Source: UBA2922 sp035352555 (lineage in GTDB: Bacteria; Bacillota; Clostridia; Oscillospirales; Oscillospiraceae). From it: DNA of 7,120 nt. Location of the stretch: contig DAOPXW010000082.1 of assembly GCA_035352555.1 (NCBI GenBank), forward strand, positions 1-7,120, read 5' to 3'. Under the pieces are notes generated by a model, which made no database searches, was not told the DNA's origin, and saw nothing but the letters and a program-made list of their open reading frames with translations. Position 1 is the stretch's first letter; each line of letters opens with the position of its first letter. This document shows positions 1 through 5,086 of the stretch, piece after piece. Position numbers and translations under genes: made by a program.

Positions 1-832
1 CCCCGCCAAAGCCGCTTCCACCGCCGAAACCGCCGCCGCCATGGTGGTTATGGTCGTTCCAGTCGTTGAAGTGGTTGGGGTCATAATGGGAGCCGGGCCG
101 GAAACCCCAGTAAGGAATGCGGGGCCCGAACAGCAAAAACAGGGGCAGCCAGCTGCCGGTGCGGGTATAATAGCTCCGCCGGAAGGAACGGAAAATGGCG
201 GCCAAAAAGAAATAGATGACAAACAGCCGGATGAGCAGGCTGAAGATGCCGCCGAAATTGAACACGTTGCTGCCGCTGGAATACTGACTGCCGCCGTCGT
301 TGTAATTGCCGGAGCTGTTGCCGGAGGACGCCACGGCGGCGCCGTATTCGTTGTCGAACCAGTCCATCATCTCGCCGAAGATGTAGCTCACGGCCTTGTC
401 ATATTCGCCGGCGTCGAAATAACTCTCAAACTTGCTCATCTTGCCGCCCACGTCGGTCTCAAAGGTGGTGCCGGTGAGGCCGGTGCCGTATTCGACATAG
501 TATTTGTTCTCCGCGGTGGCCAGCAGCAGCAAAACGCCGTTGTTGCTTTTCGAAGAGCCCACGCCCCAGTTGTTGAACAGCTGCATGGCATACTCGCTGG
601 AACTCATGCCGTCCAGATAATCCACCGTGACTACCACGATCTGCGCGCCGTCGCATTGCTTTTCCAGCGCGCCGTTGTAATTGATAATGTCGCTTTTGGT
701 GCTCTCGGAGAGCACGTTGGCATAGTCGGCCACATAGAAGTCGCTGCTCTTGTCCACCACCGCGAAGGCCGGAATACACAGCGCCGCAATCAGCAGCAGG
801 GCAAACAGCAGGGAAAGGGTTCTTTTTTTCAT
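1..832 (-). CDS. Secreted/membrane TPM-domain protein (YgcG-like), 3' end missing
   Basis: The frame is open from an ATG at 832-830 to the window edge, giving 277 visible residues and no stop, so the gene is cut by the left edge. Residues 1-24 form a clear signal peptide (MKKR, a Leu/Ala-rich core, then AFA before the likely cleavage site). Residues about 30-160 match the TPM (TLP18.3/Psb32/MOLO-1) domain, with an NNWGVG motif, then NNGVLLLLA and a YYVEYGTGL segment. A Ser/Gly/Asn linker follows, then a hydrophobic segment at about 195-214, an aromatic and Arg/Asn/His-rich stretch, and the start of a glycine-rich tail (GGGGFGGGSGFGG), as is typical of YgcG-like proteins. The domain therefore lies outside the membrane, anchored by its C-terminal helix. 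TPM proteins commonly pair with LemA proteins, as here, where the LemA-like gene ends 9 nt upstream. The ribosome-binding site AAGGAG overlaps that gene's stop codon, suggesting translational coupling. The molecular function is not established. Confidence 0.85.
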   Translation of the reverse strand, partial: MKKRTLSLLFALLLIAALCIPAFAVVDKSSDFYVADYANVLSESTKSDIINYNGALEKQCDGAQIVVVTVDYLDGMSSSEYAMQLFNNWGVGSSKSNNGVLLLLATAENKYYVEYGTGLTGTTFETDVGGKMSKFESYFDAGEYDKAVSYIFGEMMDWFDNEYGAAVASSGNSSGNYNDGGSQYSSGSNVFNFGGIFSLLIRLFVIYFFLAAIFRSFRRSYYTRTGSWLPLFLLFGPRIPYWGFRPGSHYDPNHFNDWNDHNHHGGGGFGGGSGFGG

Positions 833-841
833 GCTCGCTCC

Positions 842-1402
842 TTACTCAAAAAGTTCCGGGGCACTCACGCCGGTCAGTCCGGCAAAAAAGGATGCGGGAA
901 ATGCATCGTAGGTATCCCGCAGAAATCCGCGCACCGTGTCGTTATAGCCGGATTTGTCGATCACGCCGGACGCGCTGGTGAGAATGCTCTCATACTGGGT
1001 GACGCCGGAGGCGTCCCGGTCGGAGAGCGGCTGCGCCTGAAGATCGGCGGTCAGCGCCGCGGTGCCGGAGAGCAGCGCGGTATAGCGATCGTAGATCTCG
1101 CCGGGGGTGCCGTTTTCAAGGCTGCTGTCCAGATCGTCCCGGGCGGACTTCACGGCGGAAGCGTCCACGCCGGTATAGTTGGCCGCCAGCGTGGCAAGCC
1201 CCAGCGCGGCGCTGGAGACGTTTTTCAGCTGGCTCTGGATGCTGGGGTGCTCGTAGCCGCCGTAGGTTACGCCGCTGTAAAAACCATCGGTGACGGTCTG
1301 GCAGGCCTGCTTCAGCTTGATTCCGGAAGACAGCAGCGTGGAGCCCACTACGATGACCAGCGCCAGCAGGATGGCCACCGGGCGCTTTTTCAGAGTATCC
1401 AT
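842..1402 (-). CDS. Small LemA-like membrane protein
   Basis: This 186-residue protein has one N-terminal membrane segment at about residues 8-26 (RPVAILLALVIVVGSTLLSS), so it looks like a single-pass protein with a mostly helical exterior domain. The C-terminus (152-186) carries the LemA signature layout: GYNDTV, then about ten residues, then DAFPASFFAGLTG and a terminal LFE. LemA proteins typically end with YN..V..YN, a FP..L.AGL.GF motif and a terminal phenylalanine-glutamate, so I assign it to the LemA family, although the middle is divergent and Ser/Ala/Asp-rich. The ATG at 1402 was chosen because AAGGAGA precedes it by 5 nt. An upstream in-frame ATG at 1438 would overlap the telA-like gene by 17 nt and lacks such a site. 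It lies between the telA-like gene (19-nt gap) and the TPM gene (9-nt gap). The LemA-TPM pairing supports the call. Biochemical function is unknown. Confidence 0.7.
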   Translation of the reverse strand: MDTLKKRPVAILLALVIVVGSTLLSSGIKLKQACQTVTDGFYSGVTYGGYEHPSIQSQLKNVSSAALGLATLAANYTGVDASAVKSARDDLDSSLENGTPGEIYDRYTALLSGTAALTADLQAQPLSDRDASGVTQYESILTSASGVIDKSGYNDTVRGFLRDTYDAFPASFFAGLTGVSAPELFE

Positions 1403-1421
1403 CCGGTTCTCCTTTACCTGT

Positions 1422-2600
1422 TCAGCCCTTGATCTCAAGCAGCTTCTGCTTCAGCTCGCCCTCGATGCGCCCCAGCTCCTGTTCCGCCTGGGCCCGCTTG
1501 GCGCGGCCGTCGTCCTGGATCTGGCGTACCTCGTCCAGGGTGGAGATCAGCTCCTGATTGGTCTTCTGCAGGGTCTCGATGTCCACGATGCCGCGCTCGG
1601 ATTCCTTGGCCACGGCCACGCTGCCCTCGTGCAGCTTCTCCGCGTTCTTCTGCAGCAGCTCGTTGGTGACCTCGTTCACCTCGTGCTGGGCCTTGGTGGC
1701 CTGCTCGGAATGGTACATGGACAGTGCCAGCACCATCTGGCTCTTCCACAGGGGAATGGTGTTCACGATGGAGGACTGGATCTTCTCCGCCATAAGGTTG
1801 TCGTTGTTCTGCACCAGCCGGATCTGCGGCGCCATCTGGATGGAGATCATGCGGGTCAGCTCCAGATCGTTGAGCTTCTTTTCGAAGCGTCCGATCATAT
1901 TGGCAAAGTCGTTGGCTGCCTGGGCGTCCTCGGGCTGATTGGATTCCCTGGCCTTCTGCTGCAGCTTGGGCAGCTCCTCGCCGCGCAGCTGCTCGGCCCG
2001 GAGCTTGCCGGCCAGGATGTACATGGTCAGCTCCTTCTGGTACTCCAGATTCTTCTCGTACATCTTGTCCAGCATGGCCACGTCCTTCATCAGGGTGATC
2101 TCGTGGTTGTTCAGCTCGTCCACGATCTTGTCCACGTTGACCTCAGCCTTGCTGTACTGGGCTTTCATGGTCTCGATGCCCTGGGCGGATTTCCGGAACA
2201 GGCCCATAAAGCCCTTTTTCTGGCTCTCATCAAAATTGAGCCCCTTCAGCTCCACAACCAGGCCGGACAGCATACCGCCCGCCTCGCCCAGATCCTTGGT
2301 GCGCACGGTATTGAGGGCCGACTCGGAAAAGTCCGCCACGTTCTTCTGCGCGGCGGCACCGTAATTCATCACCTGCTCGGTATTCATCACGTCGATCTTG
2401 GCGGCGAACTCCTTCACAGCGGCCTGCTCGGCGGGGGAGAGCTTTGCCATGTCCAGCTTCTCCACGGGCGCGTCTGCCTTGGCGGCGTCGCCCACGGCCT
2501 GCGCGGTAGGCGCGGGCGCGGTCTCAACAGCTGCGGCGGTGGCCGCGTTGGGGTCCAGGGTCAGGGTGGGGATAGCGCCCTCTTTCTTGGCTTCGTCCAT
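1422..2600 (-). CDS. TelA/KlaA-family toxic anion resistance protein
   Basis: This 392-residue protein has the usual size and pattern of the TelA family, named for plasmid tellurite resistance genes and found in Firmicutes as YaaN/YceH-type proteins. The first 50 residues are Ala/Pro-rich and probably flexible. From about residue 55 on it is charged, helical and coiled-coil-like, with no membrane segment, so it is likely cytoplasmic. The best family marker is the stretch about 250-290: RMISIQMAPQIRLVQ, a NDNLMAEKIQSS segment and the NTIPLWKSQM motif. The ATG at 2600 has AAAGGA about 10 nt upstream, a somewhat long spacing. It starts 20 nt after xpaC ends, and xpaC-telA pairing is common in Firmicutes. 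TelA homologues are linked to resistance to tellurite and to cell-envelope agents such as nisin, but the mechanism is unknown. A chromosomal copy beside xpaC is more likely a general stress factor than a dedicated tellurite determinant. Confidence 0.9.
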   Translation of the reverse strand: MDEAKKEGAIPTLTLDPNAATAAAVETAPAPTAQAVGDAAKADAPVEKLDMAKLSPAEQAAVKEFAAKIDVMNTEQVMNYGAAAQKNVADFSESALNTVRTKDLGEAGGMLSGLVVELKGLNFDESQKKGFMGLFRKSAQGIETMKAQYSKAEVNVDKIVDELNNHEITLMKDVAMLDKMYEKNLEYQKELTMYILAGKLRAEQLRGEELPKLQQKARESNQPEDAQAANDFANMIGRFEKKLNDLELTRMISIQMAPQIRLVQNNDNLMAEKIQSSIVNTIPLWKSQMVLALSMYHSEQATKAQHEVNEVTNELLQKNAEKLHEGSVAVAKESERGIVDIETLQKTNQELISTLDEVRQIQDDGRAKRAQAEQELGRIEGELKQKLLEIKG

Positions 2601-2620
2601 CTTCGTAATATCCTTTCAGA

Positions 2621-3310
2621 TTAATTCTTTTCGCCGGTCCCGCCCTGCCGGGCGGTGATATCGAAATCCCTGTTTCCGGCCAGTCCCTCCCGGGCCAGCA
2701 TCCTGTTCATGACCTCGATATCGGTCTCGATATCCATGGCCTGATCGGCGAACAGGGAATCCAGCTGCTTTTTATAGGCGGCGATGGCGGTGTCCAGCAT
2801 CTCCTCGATGTTGGTCATGCTCTTGGACAGGTTGTCGCCCTCAATGCCCTGGCTGCTCATGCGGTCGTAGGAATTGAGCAGCTTGATGGTGGTGGGCAGA
2901 TAATAGTTCATGAACTTCTTGATCTGCGGCACATCCGACGGGTCGGCGATGGCGTCCTGCTTGATCTTGTCGGTGATGCGCATCAGCTCGTTGATCTTTT
3001 CGCGGATACCGGGGTCTCTGATCGAGGCGTACAGTCTGCCCATCTCCGCGATGGCGCGGTCGCCGTCGGCCACGATGGGGTCCACCGTGGGACCGTAGCT
3101 CTTTTCAGGCTCCGGCGCTTTCACCGGTTCCGGCTCGTCCCTCCGCTGCTTTTTCCGCACGGCGCCGCCTACGACAATGCCTATGGCCAGCGAGACGGCG
3201 GCCACGGCGATAAGCCCCCCCAGCTTGTACATCGGCAGAAACAGGCTCAGGAACAGCCAGGTCAGCGCGAAAGCATAGATGGGGCCGGCGGATTTTTTGT
3301 GTCTGGACAA
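2621..3310 (-). CDS. xpaC: XpaC-family membrane protein (partner of TelA)
   Basis: The protein has two closely spaced N-terminal hydrophobic segments (about residues 11-26 and 30-51 in the start used here) separated by a short PMYKLGG turn. A basic patch (RKKQRRDE) and a Pro/Glu linker follow, then a cytoplasmic helical domain with the GDRAIAEMGRL and KKFMNYYLPTTIKLL segments typical of the XpaC family (annotated as '5-bromo-4-chloroindolyl phosphate hydrolysis protein', a name from a B. subtilis plate phenotype rather than a proven enzyme). Choice of start: an exact AGGAGG lies at 3319-3324. The ATG at 3316 is only 2 nt from it, while a TTG at 3310 is 8 nt away, so TTG is preferred, giving 229 residues; the ATG would give 231. 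A longer ATG start at 3373 is unlikely because it lies inside the promoter, upstream of the expected transcription start. It is the first gene of the four-gene operon. Confidence 0.85.
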   Translation of the reverse strand: MSRHKKSAGPIYAFALTWLFLSLFLPMYKLGGLIAVAAVSLAIGIVVGGAVRKKQRRDEPEPVKAPEPEKSYGPTVDPIVADGDRAIAEMGRLYASIRDPGIREKINELMRITDKIKQDAIADPSDVPQIKKFMNYYLPTTIKLLNSYDRMSSQGIEGDNLSKSMTNIEEMLDTAIAAYKKQLDSLFADQAMDIETDIEVMNRMLAREGLAGNRDFDITARQGGTGEKN

Positions 3311-3318
3311 GTACATCG

Positions 3319-3324
3319 CCTCCT
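3319..3324 (-). promoter_or_regulatory. Ribosome-binding site that decides the xpaC start
   Basis: The minus strand reads AGGAGG here, a perfect Shine-Dalgarno core. Its spacing is 2 nt to the ATG at 3316 but 8 nt to the TTG at 3310, so the geometry favours TTG. This is inference from spacing alone; conservation of the N-terminus in relatives would settle it. Confidence 0.7.
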
Positions 3325-3352
3325 GGATTCTTTTGCAGAAATCAGTTCTATT

Positions 3353-3381
3353 ATTGTATATCCTTTGCCCCATGCCGTCAA
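3353..3381 (-). promoter_or_regulatory. Sigma-A promoter of the xpaC-telA-lemA-TPM operon
   Basis: On the minus strand the -35 box is TTGACG (3381-3376, 5 of 6 to consensus) and the -10 box is TACAAT (3358-3353, 5 of 6), separated by exactly 17 bp. Transcription should begin near 3345-3347, leaving a leader of about 35 nt before the TTG/ATG start. No other promoter-like sequence was noticed within the operon, whose intergenic gaps are 20 nt or less, so the four genes are probably one transcript. Confidence 0.75.
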
Positions 3382-3386
3382 GGGTA

Positions 3387-3416
3387 TTGCGGAAACAATA
3401 TCCTGTGTAGTATAAT
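3387..3416 (+). promoter_or_regulatory. Possible promoter for rpe-recR
   Basis: A perfect -10 hexamer TATAAT lies at 3411-3416 with a weak -35 TTGCGG at 3387-3392 (18-bp spacing, only the TTG matching). Transcription would start near 3423, inside the 14-bp tandem repeat, and give a leader of about 150 nt. A second TACAAT at 3450-3455 has no usable -35. The divergent xpaC promoter lies immediately to the left, with -35 boxes less than 10 bp apart, so the two promoters probably compete or share a regulator. Confidence 0.45.
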
Positions 3417-3444
3417 AATAAACACCTGATAATAAATACCTGAT
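3417..3444. repeat. 14-bp tandem direct repeat in the divergent intergenic region
   Basis: Two abutting 14-bp copies, AATAAACACCTGAT and AATAAATACCTGAT, differ at one position. They lie directly downstream of the predicted plus-strand -10 box, covering the expected rpe transcription start, and about 35 bp upstream of the xpaC -35 box. The copies could be a regulator-binding site or a slippage duplication; the sequence alone does not decide. Confidence 0.7.
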
Positions 3445-3465
3445 TTGGCTACAATAAACTTGGAA

Positions 3466-3551
3466 GGGATGCCGGTGTCCGACATCCCCCCATATTTTGA
3501 AAGCGGCGGTGCGCACCGGGCCGCTGTACTATTCTATGCCGCGCCCGCGGC
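3466..3551 (+). promoter_or_regulatory. Structured leader of rpe: three successive hairpins
   Basis: Three inverted repeats follow one another before the rpe ribosome-binding site. Hairpin A pairs GGGATG (3466-3471) with CATCCC (3483-3488), with an inner CGG/CCG. Hairpin B pairs AGCGGC plus GGT (3502-3510) with ACC and GCCGCT (3515-3525), with a 2-nt bulge. Hairpin C pairs GCCGC (3538-3542) with GCGGC (3547-3551). The arms of B and C are partly interchangeable, so B and C could be exclusive with a long B/C pairing. None is followed by a proper U-tract, so I do not call a terminator, and no known riboswitch class was recognised. Confidence 0.35.
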
Positions 3552-3571
3552 TGTGTGACGGAGGAGAGACT

Positions 3572-4225
3572 ATGCTGAAGATCGCGCCGTCGATTTTGTC
3601 GGCGGATTTTACCAGGCTCGGCGCCGAGGTGGAGGATTGCCTGGCCGGCGGAGCCGAGTACATACATTTTGACGTGATGGACGGCATTTTTGTGCCCAAC
3701 ATCTCCATCGGCATCCCGGTGCTGAAATCCCTGCGCAAGGCCACCGACGCTTTTCTGGACGTGCATCTGATGATCGACCGGCCCGTGCGCTATGCAAAGG
3801 CCTTCTGCGACGCCGGCGCCGATCTTGTCACGCTCCATGTGGAATCCGACACGCCGGAGAATATCGGAAAAGCGCTGGACATCGTCCGGGAATGCAGGCG
3901 CAAAACGGGCCTCTCCGTCAAACCGGGGACCCCGGCGGAGGCGCTGTATCCCTTCCTGGACAAGCTGGATCTGATCCTGGTCATGACCGTGGAGCCCGGC
4001 TTCGGCGGCCAGAGCTTCATGGGCGGCATGCTGCCCAAGATCCGGCGGCTGCGCGACGCCATCGACAGCGTCGGCGGCGGGATCGAGCTGGAGGTGGACG
4101 GCGGGATCGACGATAAGACCGCGCGCCTGGTGAAGGACGCCGGCGCCGACGTGCTGGTGGCCGGCTCCGCCGTGTTCAGCGCGGCGGACCGCGCCGCGGC
4201 CATCGCCGCCATCCGAAACGCATAA
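3572..4225 (+). CDS. rpe: Ribulose-phosphate 3-epimerase
   Basis: The enzyme interconverts D-ribulose 5-phosphate and D-xylulose 5-phosphate in the non-oxidative pentose phosphate pathway, in the cytoplasm. The 217 residues form a complete TIM barrel of normal length. Visible motifs are APSILSADF at 5-13, the catalytic/metal segment HFDVMDG at 32-38 (His32, Asp34), FVPN at 40-43, HLMI at 65-68 (metal-binding His65), VKPGTP at 116-121, VMTVEPGFGGQ at 137-147 and EVDGGI at 174-179 (the second catalytic Asp176), then the phosphate-binding AGSAVF end. The start ATG at 3572 has GGAGGAG five bases upstream. A longer in-frame start at 3497 would add 25 residues absent from the family and lie inside the hairpin leader, so it was not used. 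recR follows after 17 nt, suggesting a shared transcript. In many Firmicutes rpe follows rsgA; here its upstream neighbour is the divergent xpaC operon. Confidence 0.97.
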   Translation: MLKIAPSILSADFTRLGAEVEDCLAGGAEYIHFDVMDGIFVPNISIGIPVLKSLRKATDAFLDVHLMIDRPVRYAKAFCDAGADLVTLHVESDTPENIGKALDIVRECRRKTGLSVKPGTPAEALYPFLDKLDLILVMTVEPGFGGQSFMGGMLPKIRRLRDAIDSVGGGIELEVDGGIDDKTARLVKDAGADVLVAGSAVFSAADRAAAIAAIRNA

Positions 4226-4242
4226 CAGGAGAGTATACTATC

Positions 4243-4842
4243 ATGTCCTTTTTCCCCAAATCCCTTGAAAATCTTATCGACAAATTTGCCTCGCTGCCCG
4301 GCGTAGGCCGCAAGAGCGCCCAGCGGCTGGCCTTTCATGTGCTCTCCCTGCCGGAGGGCGAGGCCGAGGCCTTTGCCGGCGCGATCTTGGACGCCCGCCG
4401 CAGCGTCCGCTGCTGCAGCGTGTGCCAGAACCTCACCGAGGGGGAGGTCTGCGCCATCTGCGCCAGCGATCGGCGCGACAAAGGCACCATCTGCGTGGTG
4501 TCCGAACCGCGGGACGTGCTGTCCATCGAGCGCAGCCGGGAATATAATGGCGTATACCACGTCCTCCACGGCGTGCTGTCGCCCATGAGCCACATCGGAC
4601 CGGATGATATCCGCATCAGGGAGCTGATGAGCCGCGTGGCCGCGGGCGGCGTGCGCGAGCTGATCATGGCCACCAACCCCGATACGGAGGGGGAGGCCAC
4701 GGCCATGTACATCTCCCGGCTGGTCAAGCCCTTCGACGTGCGCGTCACCCGTCTGGCCTACGGCATCCCCGTGGGTTCCAACCTGGAATTTGCGGACGAC
4801 GCCACGCTGACCCGCGCCCTTGAGGGGCGCACGGATATGTGA
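4243..4842 (+). CDS. recR: Recombination mediator protein RecR
   Basis: RecR works with RecO (and RecF) to load RecA on SSB-coated single-stranded DNA at gaps during recombinational repair. The 199 residues match the family's usual length. The N-terminal helix-hairpin-helix is seen as LPGVGRKSAQRLAFH (18-32). A C4 zinc finger follows with Cys58, Cys61, Cys70 and Cys73. The Toprim domain runs from about 80 to 175, with VVSEPRDVLSIER and the acidic TNPDTEGEATAMYI motif. The conserved C-terminal segment is LAYGIPVGSNLEFADDATL. AGGAGAG lies about 10 nt upstream of the ATG. In many Firmicutes recR follows dnaX and the YbaB/EbfC gene; here it follows rpe, an unusual but not unheard-of arrangement. 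Its stop (TGA, 4840-4842) sits one base before the -35 box of the next promoter. Confidence 0.98.
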   Translation: MSFFPKSLENLIDKFASLPGVGRKSAQRLAFHVLSLPEGEAEAFAGAILDARRSVRCCSVCQNLTEGEVCAICASDRRDKGTICVVSEPRDVLSIERSREYNGVYHVLHGVLSPMSHIGPDDIRIRELMSRVAAGGVRELIMATNPDTEGEATAMYISRLVKPFDVRVTRLAYGIPVGSNLEFADDATLTRALEGRTDM

Positions 4843-4843
4843 G

Positions 4844-4872
4844 TTGACAAACGCACATATTAATGCTATAAT
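4844..4872 (+). promoter_or_regulatory. Consensus extended -10 sigma-A promoter for the RNase J gene
   Basis: The -35 box TTGACA (4844-4849) and -10 box TATAAT (4867-4872) both match consensus at all six positions, with the ideal 17-bp spacing. The -10 is preceded by TGC (4864-4866), the extended -10 motif. The -35 begins one base after the recR stop. Transcription should start near 4879. Such a full-consensus promoter is normally very strong, which suggests that output is limited afterwards, in the long leader, or that the leader RNA itself is made in quantity. Confidence 0.9.
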
Positions 4873-4878
4873 CTTACT

Positions 4879-5086
4879 TTGCAATTTGTAACCAGTCAAG
4901 AAGCGGAGCTTCCGGCCACGGCCGGAACTGATTTTGCACTTTTCGCCGCGGCAAGCGGCGTAAAAATATTGCAGTTACATAGATGCACGCTTTTCAAAGC
5001 GCCGGATCGGGATGCGCAGAGTTTTTGGATTCTGCGTACAGTCCCGCTTTGTTGGTGTGCTCAAAATTTTTTGAAACGGAGCTATT
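4879..5086 (+). promoter_or_regulatory. Long structured 5' leader of the RNase J mRNA (possible cis-regulatory RNA or small RNA)
   Basis: About 205 nt separate the expected transcription start from the rnj start codon. Inverted repeats seen: (1) TTCCGGC 4910-4916 with GCCGGAA 4921-4927, loop CACG; (2) CGCCGC 4944-4949 with GCGGCG 4955-4960, possibly extended by flanking TTTT/AAAA and by AACTG 4926-4930 with CAGTT 4972-4976; (3) an enclosing TGTAAC 4887-4892 with GTTACA 4974-4979; (4) CGCTT 4988-4992 with AAGCG 4997-5001; (5) a long stem CGGGA 5008-5012 plus CGCAGAGTT 5015-5023 with GATTCTGCG 5028-5036 and TCCCG 5042-5046. An alternative pairing joins CAAAGCG 4995-5001 to CGCTTTG 5045-5051. 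No known riboswitch, T-box or ribosomal leader was recognised and no terminator precedes the gene. Leader-mediated control of ribonuclease genes is known for E. coli RNase E; applying that idea here is inference. Confidence 0.5.

Noticed and set aside
41..1432. 463-codon plus-strand open frame opposite the TPM and LemA-like genes
   Set aside because: It is a shadow of GC-rich third positions on the minus strand. Its translation is low-complexity (Val/Ala/Gly/His), matches no family I know, and the minus-strand genes have clear domains and ribosome-binding sites.
1290..2624. 444-codon plus-strand open frame opposite telA
   Set aside because: It is a Leu/His/Gly/Gln-rich shadow frame antisense to a recognisable TelA protein, with no plausible start signals.
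3466..3500. Hairpin 3466-3488 plus following ATATTTT as a terminator
   Set aside because: The T-run is short, interrupted and separated from the stem by several C residues. It also lies upstream of rpe in its own leader.
3497..3571. 25-residue N-terminal extension of rpe from an upstream in-frame ATG
   Set aside because: The extra residues are absent from the family, lie in the hairpin leader, and lack the strong GGAGGAG site that precedes the ATG at 3572.
4944..4965. GC-rich hairpin in the rnj leader as an intrinsic terminator
   Set aside because: The stem is followed by TAAAAAT on the plus strand and by AAAAG on the minus strand, with no U-tract in either direction.
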